From Zhengitettix transpicula (Eukaryota > Arthropoda > Insecta > Orthoptera > Tetrigidae), in assembly GCA_037074705.1 (NCBI GenBank), contig CM073590.1, positions 40,757,895 through 40,821,894 on the forward strand: a stretch of 64,000 nucleotides of DNA, written 5' to 3'. The position numbers and the translations under genes are program-made. Of this stretch, positions 24,462-35,869 are shown piece by piece; positions within the stretch are counted from its first letter, which is position 1, and each line of letters begins with the position of its first letter. A model generated the notes under the pieces. That model searched no databases. It was not told the origin of the DNA and was given only the letters and a program-made list of their open reading frames with translations.

Positions 24462-26443
24462 ATTGCAAACATTATTTCAAACCATATTCAACGCGTGTCT
24501 TTCTACCGGCATTTTTCCCGAATCCCTTAAAGCTGCAAAAGTTTATCGATCTTCAAGAAGGGTTCGCCTACCGACGCATCAAATTACAGACCCATTTCCC
24601 TACTTCCGATATTTTCAAAAATTCTAGGAAAAATTATACACAAAAAGTTACTGGAATTCTTGACGAAGTATAAAGTAATTACTCCCGCTCAACTCGGCTT
24701 CCTAAAACAAAAATCCACGAGCACTGCTATGTACGAGTTCATTCAAAGTATACAGAATTCCCTTGATGAAAAACTGAAATTAGACGGAATTTTTTCTGAT
24801 TTTCGAAGGCATTTGATCTGGTAGATCACGGCATACTTCTCCAAAAATTACAATATTATGGGATCAGAGGCAACGTTTTAGCACTCTTTGAATGCCGGTT
24901 GAAATCGAAAACAGAAATAGCTTTAAAAACAAAGCTGGTGAGGTGCACTTGTCAGAATGGGAAGGCATTTCTTCTGACGTGCCCCAGGGCTCAATATTAG
25001 GTCCACTGCTTTTTCTTTTATATTTAAATATATATGGAACCTATATATATATGAATATATGGAACCTATAAAATATGTCTTGTATGCAGATGACACTAAT
25101 TTGTTAATTAGAAAATACATTTGTAATTTATCAAGGACATCATGGTGATAGGGGAGCGCATATAGCAGATGTCATTCTACCTGGAGCTGCATACACAGAA
25201 AAATATGCAACTTATGTAAATACTGAAGGGCGAGTACAGAGAACAAATTTAGCTGTTTTTCCTCCTGGTGAAGCAAAGGAAGATTGGTTGATTATAAAAA
25301 ATTTATCCCAATATTTGGGTCTTTCCTTGCTATATGATAGTTTATTTGATGTTAATCTCAATGCGAAGATTGCGAACTTAAATACTTGGTTCGCCGCCAA
25401 TAAATTAACAGTCAATGTACAGGAAACTAAGTTAGTTCGTTTTACAACAGAAACTAACAACATCATAAATGATAAGTTCTCAGATCTTGTGACTTTCGTC
25501 GGCTTACAGGTTGATAGTAAATGAAAATGGAACTTGCACATGGACCTCCTTGTGCGCAAACTTAGTTCCGTTTGTTACTCAATCAGACTATTGATGCAAC
25601 AAGTTGATACCAAAACCGCTTCACTAGTCTATTTTGCCTACTTTCATTCACATATGTGTTACGGTATTGCAAACTGGGACAATTGTTCTCGTAGTGTGGA
25701 AGTTTTCAAACTGCAAAAACGAGCCATTAGAATTATATCAGGTTCAGATGCTAGAGAAATACTTCATATTCTGACTCTACCTAGCGCTTACATATTAGAA
25801 ATACTAACATTTGCTAAACACAACATGAACCTTTTTTCAAGTAACTGTGACAATGTAGGAACAGTTCAGTTCTCAGCCTCAGTCTCTACGAGTCTAGCGT
25901 TTATTATTCCGGTATCGCACTATTTAACAGCCTTCTTGAACATGTAAAGAACATCAACAACTACAACTCATTCGTCAAGGAGTGTAAAACTTTTATTGTA
26001 CATGGAACTTATTACACCGTACACGAGTTTTTGAATCGGTCTCACATTCGCTGAACTGCCTTGCCTACAAAATTGCCGAATATGTAACAAATATGTAAAT
26101 TGTGGGTCCAGTTCTCTCCTTTTGGTTCTGTTTTTCTGCCTCTGCTTTCTGTTTTAGTAAATATCTATGACGACATCCCTCTGTACCTAGCGATACGAGA
26201 TGAATACCAGGAAGTATTAAGTGTTGTGTGCGTGTATCTTAAAGAAAGTTTGTACAAATCTGAATAGTGCCTTATTTATTTGAACTTTTTTGTGTAACTT
26301 ATTAATTATTACTATTATTCATTTTATATGTAATTTGTCTATTGAATTTAGAAACTTATATATTATCTATGTACTTGCTTATGTAACATTTGTGACGAAT
26401 CCTCTTTCCTCATGAGGGCTAATGGAGAATAAATCTATCTATC
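24462..26443 (+). mobile_element. LINE (non-LTR retrotransposon) copy B, longest copy, broken
   Basis: The reverse transcriptase domain is readable across stops. ASNYRPISLLPIFSKILGK lies at about 24570-24630, then AQLGFLKQKSTSTAMYEFI, a VPQGSILGPLLFLL block (about 24979-25020), and YADDTNLLI (about 25083-25110). After an inserted foreign segment (25111-25353) come thumb and C-terminal parts (KLSSVCYSIRLLMQQVDTKT, 25560 onward). A stop interrupts at 25522-25524, and the region replacing the NDLPEY-type block (25020-25075) holds a small AT-rich duplication. The 3' end reads GGCTAATGGAGAATAAATCT with a TCTATC tail. The short tandem tail argues against a Jockey-type poly(A) element and towards a CR1/L2- or RTE-like tail, but the clade is not settled. 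Confidence 0.9.
25111..25353 (+). pseudogene. NDUFS1: NDUFS1 (complex I 75-kDa subunit) coding fragment inside LINE copy B
   Basis: An open stretch of 81 codons reads [20 protein letters not shown], then [19 protein letters not shown], then [19 protein letters not shown]. This is the conserved C-terminal molybdopterin-oxidoreductase-like region of NADH-ubiquinone oxidoreductase 75-kDa subunit, where the family reads YQGxHGD.[27 protein letters not shown] sequence borders it on both sides. LINE copy C shows what the uninterrupted element looks like (TTGTTAATTA joined to a segment leading to AATCTCAACGCGAAG). The left edge is ...AATTAG|AAAATACA and the insert is out of the LINE frame there. At the right edge its frame runs directly into the LINE frame. 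It carries no stop codon but is only about a tenth of the protein, so it cannot work in complex I. Confidence 0.9.
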
Positions 26444-27690
26444 CTATGGTACATTGGCTCCATCCAGGGGTATACAACCGTAAAGAAAGACATATGCATT
26501 GATAGGCATTGAAAAAGTTGTAAATATGATCCACAGAAACGTATGATCACTGGAAAAATTGATCAGATGAGGGTCTGTTTGTTATGTGGGGGAGGAGGCT
26601 AGAGAAATTAAGAGAATTGTGCGGTTCATGTTAGAAATAATGGAAAAGTATCGAATTTTGATAACTTGAGAAAACTTAAATTAAATACATACGACTTCCT
26701 GCAATTTCTGGAACGGCTACTTATATTCTTCGGAAGTTGCTTACGTGAATAGTATACCACTTTGAAATTCCTCTATAATTATTTAATAAACTACGAATTG
26801 TTTTTTCCGGTTTTTCTTGGGTATTTATTTTCTTTCTTATTTTATAAAGGAATAGGAATTTTATCAGTAGTATTCAATATCAAACATTACCCTTAATTGG
26901 TATATCCAGTCCCAGTTTAGATAAATTTAAATTGAGAAACCTTCAAGAAGATGTGTGTAAATGAGATGCAGGGAAATGTGATAGAAGCCACTCACGGGAA
27001 ACAGAGAGGGTGAAATCGTTTTCATCCCACCGGATACCACTCACTCCAATGGATCATCCATAATAAATCTGCAATTTCCAGCGAGACTATCTTTATAGAT
27101 CACAATCAGCAAGTCAAATGGGCAGTGTATTGAGTATTGTAGAGTGTATAAATAAGTACCCTATCAAATCCGGGCAGCCATCTCGTTGTGAATATAATAA
27201 GTATAGAACAATTTCAAAGTTTTAATCAAATCTCGTAAGTAGCTTCCGAAGAATAAAAGTGGCTTCTCAGTTAACAAAACTCGATCCATTTCAATTATCT
27301 TCTTTGTAAACCTTGAAACTTCGAATGTAGTTGTAAAAGCTTCGAATAAAAATTTGGTGAATAAATACGTATTGTATTGCCAATAGCCTAAAAGTTATGG
27401 ATTAGGCCTCTAAGGCCAGCATTAGAGTAAACCTTCATTTTGGAGAGTTTCGACTCTTGAAATGTAGCTCTACTTTTCCTGAAAACGAACAGAGTTTTGC
27501 TGAACTTTGTTCCTTCTTATAATTTCCTACATTATACGTAACGGATAATCCGATAAATTATTTACCAGTTGTATCAAAATACATAAATACCACAATAAGA
27601 AGAGAGGTGTGTGTCAAGATGGTTTGACTTATCTGATGAATGATCAGTCGCAGATATATGAGCAGCGTCGTGTGCCTAAGCTCGTTACTT
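26444..27690. other. AT-rich non-coding DNA
   Basis: No gene, transposon motif or clear repeat recognised. Confidence 0.4.
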
Positions 27691-27695
27691 GCAGT

Positions 27696-27752
27696 GTGGG
27701 AGAATTGTGGGGGACGGGTGGGGGGGGGGGCTCCGCGGCTGGGTCCCAGATG
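27696..27752 (+). other. G-rich tract with G-quadruplex potential
   Basis: Four or more G runs on the + strand (GGG, GGGGG, GGG and a run of eleven G, then GGG) fall within about 50 bp. This is the most G-rich place in an otherwise AT-rich window. It lies just downstream (minus-strand sense) of the exon at 27760-28021. Confidence 0.6.
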
Positions 27753-27759
27753 CAAACCC

Positions 27760-28021
27760 CTATGAGCTGTGCCGCTCGGTGGCCGGATGTTTGGCTCGGT
27801 GCCAGGAAGTGACGTGAATTGTCGCGCGTGCCCCGCAGGTGTCAAGACTGGCAGGGGCAAAGGGCAGGGCCCACGAAGAATTCATGTCTAGCAGAGTCAT
27901 GTACCATCCGTAATACAGGCCAGAGGGAATCATGTGACTTTCTGTCTCAAAGTAGTCGCACCGAGTGACCTCAAAGAAGTCCACAGTGTTCTTAAATTCA
28001 AAGCTGGGGAAAGCTCGGTGC
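27760..28021 (-). CDS. Unidentified conserved-looking exon of a minus-strand gene (partial)
   Basis: On the minus strand an acceptor-like TTACGTACAG precedes an open exon starting HRAFPSFEFKNTVDFFEVTR. It continues with CDYFETESHMIPSGLYYGWY and MTLLDMNSSWALPFAP. The composition is that of a real globular protein: rich in aromatics, two cysteines, an N-S-S glycosylation sequon and G/C-ending codons. It stands in a GC-rich island. I do not recognise the family; secretion or an extracellular domain is a guess from Cys and the sequon. The exon's 3' border is unclear: the frame stops at 27760, but the convincing part ends near 27835. No neighbouring exons were found within the window on either side. 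Confidence 0.5.
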
Positions 28022-28081
28022 TGTACGTAACTATAATTTAGCAAACGCTTCATATCGATCTTACAATAAAATAAATTCATA

Positions 28082-28739
28082 CTTCAAGATATTTTTTGCC
28101 TACAAGGTTTTACGTGCGTTGAAATAAGATTATAAAAGTATACCTAAGCATTTTTAAGTCAAGAAATAAAAAATTACGTTGGCTCTTGTTGAAAGGTAAT
28201 TACAACCAGGCGTGTTGTCATAATATATTATATATAAACGTTATGAATCACATGGCTCAAATTCAATACTCAATATTCTCTCTGAGATAACTAATATCAC
28301 TGACTGAGCGTTACGTTAAATATTTCAAGGTAAAGATATTGGAACCCATTGAAAACGATATATATATAAAAACTTACTTCGGAAGAAAATCGTATATTAC
28401 GTAGACAATTACACTTTTAAAGATATAGACATACAATTGGGACAAGTTACTTGTCGAACTATTTGAGAATAGTCTACAAATCTCGTTTAAAGTTCTGATT
28501 AACTGGGCTGACAAAAGACGTGGTCAAATCATATTTTTACCATTTTCTAAGATATATAAAAATTATTTATTAGGCATACGATACTTTTAGTTTAGGCAAT
28601 TGTGTAGTAAAATTTATTTCTTACTAGTTGGGTAAATTCTACGGATTAAATGTTTAAGAATTAATAAATAAATTATTTAGGTCCACGGGTATTTATTTAT
28701 ATAAGCCAGAGAAAGTATTATACACAAACACATACATAC

Positions 28740-28779
<40 letters not shown>

Positions 28780-31720
28780 ATATATATATATATATTCAAA
28801 CAAGAAACACTTTTATATTATATATATATACAAACAAGAAACATATTTCAATCTGATTGACCCCGAAAAATATTTATTAGACGCAAATATCGTCTCTTTA
28901 TGCATGTTTTAAAATTTCCACCCCATCCATTCCCGACCCTTTGGGTGGTAGTCGTGTCTTACCCCGACAGTTTTAGTTTCTGTTTCTAAAGGAACATGTG
29001 TACAAATTTTCTTTCGCAATATCTCCTCGCGCTTAGTATGAGGAACACACTCAGAAACACACGTACAGTCAATTTTATTTATGAGACAAGAATAATATTT
29101 TTCTTTGAGTTATCAATTAAAATATATTTGTACAATTTTTAAACGTATTTAACCGGCCATCAGTACGTTATTCATTCGCAAACTAACCGGTAAAAAATAA
29201 GACTTTTTATTTTTCTGCGACTAAAAAATACGTAATTATGCTTTTGTAAAATATATCAAATTCATATAACTCGTCACTGAGCAAATTGGCTCATGTACCA
29301 TTCATATATTACTTTACTTTACAAATTTAGAGTTTCATTGAGAAAAAATTATTATATTTAACTGTAACACTGAGCAAATAAGAGAACGTTCAGCTGCCAA
29401 CTGAAGAAACGTCCGCGCACGGAGTGACGAATCCCGTTTTATTTTAGGTTTGCAAGGACAACCTCTGAGATCAGTTTTGCAGTCGTTGTTTCACCAAGGG
29501 TAATGAGCATTAGTGTATAATTTAGAGAGCCTCACGACTCAAGTAAAAAGTTAATGTTATTCATCCAAAATGATGAGACAGTTTTTCTATGGCTCACGCC
29601 AATTTACCGACTCGTGCAAGTCGTGTGAATACACGCCACAATACCCTGAAAGCCAGTCGGATCAATGTGTTTTGTTTCTTTAAGGGGGTAGATTTATTTT
29701 TAGGGTAGAGCAGCGGGACCCCCATTGAACCACCTTCGCCGACGCCGCCACCTCCGCGGAGGTATTTCCCCAGTGGTTTATTGTTCTTCATCGCTCCACA
29801 AATAGCACTCTTCCCTCGCTGCTCGCACATGGTCGCTCGCGTGCCGTTACCCATTCACAATTCACATCATTCATAACTCTTCTCCGGAACAGAAGGCTGC
29901 TCATTACGTCCAAAATAAAATAAAACAGCGGATTTCAGACATATTAATTTCTTCGTTAATAAATTCTAAATTAGACTTAATACAACAAGCTTCACACTCA
30001 AGAAATATGGCAGCATCAATATCAGCCGACAATTCAACTGTTACATGATCCCGCCGACATAACAAATTGTCGGTTATTTTGGAAAAAGTTGCAAATCGAT
30101 TATTCATTTAATTTAATAAAATATCCGTGTGTTGCAAACCAGGGGATAAAATCGGAAATAGACAAGATAAATCAACATTTCTTGACCAAACTAATAAAAT
30201 AAAACAGCAATGAACAGCCGTTGAAAATATGTTTTTTTACGTAGAACTTGGAATGATTTATAATTGGCATTTAAGATACATAGATTAAATTCTAATAAAC
30301 AATAGATACATTTTCCAGGCTGAGCAGGCGGTTAACCACCAACAGATTGTGATGTCCAGTATAAATATATCAGCTTCCAGGTGGTTTGTTAATTTCTCAG
30401 GGCTAAAGAAAATTAGTGACTCACAAAAGTGAGTGAATCTAAGCAGTCATACATTCAGTAATGTTCTGAATTATTGAAGATCATGCAATTCGCAATTTGC
30501 GAGACTGAAAATGATTGTTAAAATGGCAGTTATTAGAGCACAGAAGCCACCCGTAGTTTCCGCTGAAGTGATGGAACAGTTCAAATCCTCCCTGCTGCAG
30601 AAATGACGACGCCATCTATCTAAGCGAGTACTGATTGATGCCATTCGTTCGCATATATTACACGTCTGGTAAATCAGTAAGTACAATGGTCAGAGTAGTA
30701 AACTCTGATTCATTTTAGAACTGTATGTATTTTGTGTGACTGAACCACATTAAAATCGACTGATTAATGGATACATTTAATTAATTCTCCCTTAAAATGT
30801 ATGTTTAATCTCTGAGGCCATAGATTTCTATTTTTGTTAATTACTTTAATAAATTTTTGTTAACTACTCTAATAAATTTTTGTAATTACTATATGAATTT
30901 TTATGTATGTAATAATACAGTAATATATATAACACAGTAAATACTGTCGTAGATTATAATTCATTACCTGCAGGAACTGCCAGACATATCAACTTATATG
31001 CTGAATGTTTCATCGTCTTCAGTGAAATAAAATGAATACAAAAATTGAAACTTTTATTACATTAAATCACATAAGATATATGCAGTTTATCTTAATCACA
31101 TAATTTTTTAGTTTAATGAGGTTTTTTAAACTACAAAACATATAGGTAATAACTTAAAATCTCAGTATTTAAACATATTAGTTTAGAATTATCATTTGTC
31201 AGAAATAGTATAACCAATAATTCGGCAAATGGTTATTTTCCTCCACGGTCTGAGAACGAGCCAACTAAACGAAAAATTATGTCTGAATCTAATTATTAAT
31301 GACCCGGTTACTTTTAACTCGGCTCAAAATAACCATCAACGATGAAGTAATATGGACTGTAAGGAATTGGAAGCGTGTGTTACTGTCAAGTGAATAAATG
31401 CTAAATTGTGCTACAGCGTGTGTGTATCTATTACGCAACATTTCCAAATTGGTGCTATAAAGTACATTGAATTTTATTGCATCAATGCCAATACGCATAC
31501 CTTCGAATTTCTTCTTAAATATACTCATAATTGTCCGTCAATCTTCAGATATTACGAAAGATTAAATTGAAGAAATTCTTAGCTATATTCGCAGTATAAA
31601 TAAATGAACGCCATATTGGAGTCACTAGTATGGCGCGAAAATTGACTTACGATTTCCGCAAGAACCGTAAAGTATTTCGTAGTGTTTTTTATTTTGTAAA
31701 ACAAGTTTTGCTTTCATATT
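28082..31720. other. AT-rich interval with an AT microsatellite and minor GC patches
   Basis: An AT/TA microsatellite occupies about 28741-28830 and is flanked by a repeated CAAACAAGAAACA sequence (28797 and 28831). The patch 29650-29860 is GC-rich with a minus-strand open frame (29594-29854) of no recognisable family. The open frame 30471-30686 (minus) is likewise unrecognised. Confidence 0.4.
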
Positions 31721-31724
31721 TGTG

Positions 31725-32505
31725 TGGAACAGAATTTTTTAAGATTCCAATTTAAAGTATACGCGTTTCTATGGGACAATTTTCATGAAAACATTATCTT
31801 CATCAAAATTATCGGTGTAATTCTTTCGGGTCGGGATTCATCACCTCTATAAATTCTGTAACATTTGAAAATATATCCACGTTGATATAATCTGCTTGAA
31901 TATGAATTTGAAGGTAAACGAAATTTTCTGTGTGATGATGTAGATATACTTCATGAACGTTTTATATAAACTGTTACATTTGTAAAAGATTAATAGAATA
32001 TCTCAAGCTTATTTATGTTCCTATGGAGGATAATCGCGGAACGAGTAAGTTTCGCAATAGTTTTGGTGACTTTTAAACATAAACTGATGGAAGGTTCTCG
32101 TGTTGAAGGGAGTTAATCTTTTCGGCTGGTGTCATCGGTAAATTTCGGAACAGCGACGTTTTCACAACTATCCCTGCCATTTGTCATAAAGCATGAACTG
32201 TCAAATGCTATCTGAACCATACTGCTGTTTTTCCGACCACAAGGCCAGTGAATCGTGTTATAAGGCTCGTACGCTGGCTCCAGTTCCCAGACCTCATCCA
32301 CGGAGCCGTCTCCTCCACTGAACCCGTCTTGGCCAAGGCTGACTTTTTCGGTAAGAAGTACTTCTAGGGTAAACGATTCATTTAAATGATTTTTAAAATT
32401 CTATTCGGTCAATAACTCTTTACTGTATTGTAGAATATCTGGAAGTAGTAAACAATTCTCTTTATCTGAAAAATCCTGAGCACTTAAGTGACATTCAAGA
32501 CCGGT
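31725..32505 (+). pseudogene. Truncated duplicate of the S28 protease gene (parts of exons 2, 3 and 4 with introns)
   Basis: This segment aligns in order with 53261-55820 of the intact gene, introns included, so it is a genomic duplicate and not a retrocopy. It holds the end of intron 1 with the exon 2 acceptor and about 16 nt of exon 2 (31952-31967). It then jumps to the later part of intron 2 (a block with GGATAATCGCGGAACGAGTA, about 32028). Next comes an exon 3 remnant lacking its first half but keeping the GSYAG-coding area and the exon end (GAGCCGTCTCCTCC ... GACTTTTTCG|GTAAGAAG), then intron 3 and the first part of exon 4 (32434-32505). Frame is lost in exon 3 and most of exon 2 is missing. 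It cannot make a protease. Confidence 0.9.
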
Positions 32506-32698
32506 GAAAATATTAAAAACAAAACAAAAAAACAAATACATATGATGGATTAACACTAACATAAGCCTTAAATAAATATAGAAAATAGTTTTAGTAAATA
32601 CTTGTCAATTCTTACATTGCTTTATATATTTAAATAAATTTACCCTTATTAAATATGATTTAAAATATAACTTCACTTTCCTTAAATTCTTATTAATC

Positions 32699-33060
32699 TT
32701 ACATTTCTCCCCTTTCATATAAGATCAATCTTCTCTTGAATTGTTCCATACTCTGTGCACTCACCGCTAGCACAGTTGCAGACATGGTTCTAGTTAGAAA
32801 CGAATTTTTTTCTTTATCAATTCGTTGATTCCTCTCCATAATCTTTCCCGAATGATCCCCTTTAGACATGTATGTGGTAATTAAAAGCAAACTTTTTAAG
32901 TTTGTCCAGGCCGGCTCGTTTTTATGTGACCTGAATAATGCACAAAGTCTAGGCCGTTTCCTTTTATTTGCCAAAGATTCTAAACTATATTCTGTTAGTT
33001 TACCAGATAATTTCGAAGCGCATTTTTGAATTTTATCATTACCTTGAATTAATGACCAAT
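32699..33060 (-). mobile_element. LINE 3' coding remnant (non-LTR reverse transcriptase C-terminus)
   Basis: The minus strand has an open frame with the usual last segment of a LINE polyprotein. An IQKCASKLSGKLTEYSLESL block leads to a LANKRKRPRLCALFRSHKNE segment, followed by KNSFLTRTM near the end and a final MEQFKRRL before the stop at 32699. This matches the common layout LSxRRxxxRLxLFxxxxH ... SFLPRTxxxWNxLP ... FKxxL of CR1/R1-type elements, but the WNxLP block is damaged. It differs from copies A-C, so it is another family. It sits between the exon 4 remnant and the 3' UTR remnant of the broken S28 duplicate. Confidence 0.6.
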
Positions 33061-34060
33061 CATTTATAATTGGTGTAGAACAACAAAAGCCCGTGACGCT
33101 AAGGGCGGGAAAACGTCCAGCTCCGGAGTAGGAGGAGAGATTTAGGAAAGAGTTGCAATAAAGACGTTGAGGAGAACAGTTGAAATAAAGACGTCGAGGA
33201 GAGTGTTGGAAGGACGTGGAAAGAGTTGGCAGAGAGAACGTTTGGTGATAGGATCCAGAAGTGTATGCTTATCCAAGTAAGGGAAAAGCATATAGTAAAT
33301 ACACCTGCCCATCAACTGGTTGTACGAGGTCATCCGCCGAATATTGGAGAACAAGGACCGAGACGCTCCATCCAGCGGCAGGATTCAGTAAGGGAAAATC
33401 CGGGATCTCCAACTACAGTGGACAACAGAAAACAGGAATAGGCAGTACGTATTTGGGGCAGGCAATTAATCTCTGCTACGTAATCCACAGGTGCCTGAGA
33501 TCAGAGGTGTTTTTTAGTGCTATACTAATAAAACAATTTCAAATGGTCAATAACTTTTTTGCTTTAATATAAAATACCCAGCCCAATAAAATAATTCATT
33601 ACAGTATGTGATAAATAATTAATGTCTCGAGAATAATATCAACTTATTGAAATCTGTAAACCGTTTCCAATCCTTTATAATTATTATTATTTTTATTTTC
33701 AAACAACTTCTTCACTGCTCATACATTTATGATTCTCTTTTTTTCACCGATAAGAAATTCCGTCAGAGATAATTTTACATACCTCTCACAATATAATCTT
33801 TTCGTCGGATATTGTATTCACTTATCGGCTCCACTCAGTATTGTCGCGACCAATTAAAACTAATTTTCCAAACTGTGTGAAAGTATGTGAGGTTAGCTGA
33901 TATTTATTTTATTTTTATGAAACTAATCTAAATTGTTAATATCCAGCGCCGCATGCAAATATAATTTTCCGATCAAATGTGATCGTCTTTGATCCCTTTT
34001 CCTTACAAATAACTTATTTTACAAATTTCAAAAACATGTGACTGGTTGAAAACGCCATGT
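33061..34060. other. Non-coding DNA with a short imperfect direct repeat
   Basis: Around 33130-33225 a ~30-bp unit containing AATAAAGACGTYGAGGAGA occurs twice and a weaker third time. The open frames here (33226-33441, 33261-33572 and the minus 33142-33354) have no motif. The purine-rich block may be part of an unrecognised mobile element. Confidence 0.35.
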
Positions 34061-34064
34061 CATC

Positions 34065-34145
34065 AGAAAATTTATGAGATAAAAATCAACGACTTCAAAC
34101 GACAAACGTTTGATTGTTTTACAGCAATTTTGTTTATAATAAAGA
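34065..34145 (+). pseudogene. 3' UTR/downstream remnant of the duplicated S28 gene
   Basis: The sequence ATCAACGACTTCAAAC and the following GCAATTTTGTTTA block match 63380-63420, which lies just past the stop codon of the intact gene. A short insertion in this copy separates the two blocks. It has the same order and strand as the exon remnants at 31725-32505, consistent with one original duplication whose exons 5-8 were lost or overwritten. Confidence 0.65.
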
Positions 34146-34236
34146 AAAAATTAACGTAGAAAATTATAATGCTAATAACGACCTTAAACAGACACACATA
34201 AAAACGGAACCTAAACTAAGTATATGGGAATTTAAT

Positions 34237-34331
34237 AATGTCAGACGTTTCGACTCGAATTACCATGGTTGAGGTCTTAAGTTATTCGCCGTTAGAAAAA
34301 GGTGCTAATCCGCGTCAAAACGTCTGGCATT
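34237..34331. repeat. Short inverted repeat (18-19 bp arms)
   Basis: The arms AATGTCAGACGTTTCGAC (34237-34254) and GTCAAAACGTCTGGCATT (34314-34331) pair with two or three mismatches around a ~60-bp centre. It could be the end structure of a small transposon or Penelope-like element. Confidence 0.6.
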
Positions 34332-34334
34332 TTT

Positions 34335-35484
34335 AAGTTAACTTTTACGTAGTTTAAGTTGGTCTGTACCAAGGTCGTGTTATTTCAATAGTCAGACTAG
34401 ATGCAATGTTATATTGAACACTCTATTCCGCTTACAATAAGATAGTAGAGTTCAGTATTTGGAAAAACAAATATGTGTAGAGAACCAGAAACATAGATCG
34501 GTATGGGTACCTACCACAGTACATAATTTACTCTAAATGGGATTGATGCGAAGATCACTAATACAAATCGATGCCATGCAAGAACAAGTTCGAAACTTTC
34601 TTCCAACAGAAAATTCTGAACATCAATCCCACAGGAGCCTCAGCTAATACTTAATCTCAGGGTTGGAACGAGGATCTTGTTCATTCAGAGCATCAATAGT
34701 GATCAGGGAGTGTGTAATGGAACACAAGTACAAATCTGTCGTTGCGGAGTAGAAATATAAAAATCGGTCTTTTGTGAACAGAATAAAATAAATTTGCAAA
34801 CGCTTATAAAATTATTAGATAAATATTTTCCTATTAGGATTATACCAAAAGGTCCGCAATAATAATATTTACGCCAATTTGTGGGACTGATACCGTGCAA
34901 GTATAAAAAAATAAATGTGTCATTCCTTCAGAAATATGGTGATGGAGACCGAACGAAGAAATCGGAATTGCGGGCTGCGTAGTTAGCACGGACAGTTCAG
35001 ATGTTAACTGTGGTGCACAATAAATTTCTTGATTGCCATTATCAAGAGATAGAATCTAACGGTATTATAAGGAGGCACTTCGATAAAGAAAATATTCTCT
35101 GCGTTGTTGGTGTGGTAAAGATTCCTAGAGGTCATCCGACTGGATCCCAAAAAAAACTCATCGGTAGAGAAGGAGAACAGAGATTTTAAAATGACTGGCC
35201 CAGAGGTTTTAGAACAAGTCATCACTGTGATAGAAATATGTAACAAGAGAAACAGACTAGTAACAGAAATCAGCAGTGAGCATAGAATTGATATAATGGC
35301 CTAGATACACGGTATCAACTAGATACTGTTATGTAAACAGATTATTTGATTATTAAACAATACTTAACATGATTAATATTTTGGTTATTTATGATAGTCT
35401 TGTATACGAAAAAGAGTTGTCATGTCCCAGAGCGTGTTCGAATATTCAAAATTGCATCAATATTGTTTTTTTAAAATTTTAAAA
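34335..35484. other. Non-coding DNA
   Basis: Open frames on both strands at 35001-35246 have no recognisable product. No repeat recognised. Confidence 0.35.
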
Positions 35485-35866
35485 TTTTTTTAGGGCAACA
35501 GGCTACATGAGGGTAATCCACTTTGGGTAACTCCTCTTTAATAGCATAGGAAGGGATTTGAAAAGGGGGGATGCGGAAGGGTAGAGGAAGGTAGCCAATG
35601 GTTACTAGGGCCGCCGGGCTATTTTAAGGATCCTACCCGGCATTCGCCTAAAGAAATGCAGGGAAAACCATAGAAAAACCTGCATCAGGTAGGTCAGGCA
35701 TTGGGTACTTGTCCCACGCTCTTCTGATAGCGGGAGAGGAGTTTGCTGTGGGGACGCAGCATTCCCTTCTCCGTGCCTCGACCAGTTTAGAAGGCAGCAG
35801 GCCGACTATTCCAATGGGAATAGCGGACAACTCTTACCGCATGCCCAAGAGAATATCCCTCGCAGG
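35485..35866 (-). mobile_element. A-tailed retroposon, copy 3 (internally deleted)
   Basis: Starts with the T run and GGCTACATGAGGGTAATCCA like copy 2 and keeps the middle landmarks. It then jumps from GCATGCCCAA straight to GAGAATATCCCTCGCAGG (about 35840-35866). Roughly 160 bp present in copies 1, 2 and 4, including the CCGAGGTGCCTCGG palindrome, is missing. Confidence 0.85.
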
Positions 35867-35869
35867 CCT

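Noticed and set aside
35001..35246. Overlapping + and - open frames near 35 kb
   Set aside because: The two frames mirror each other with no motif on either strand.
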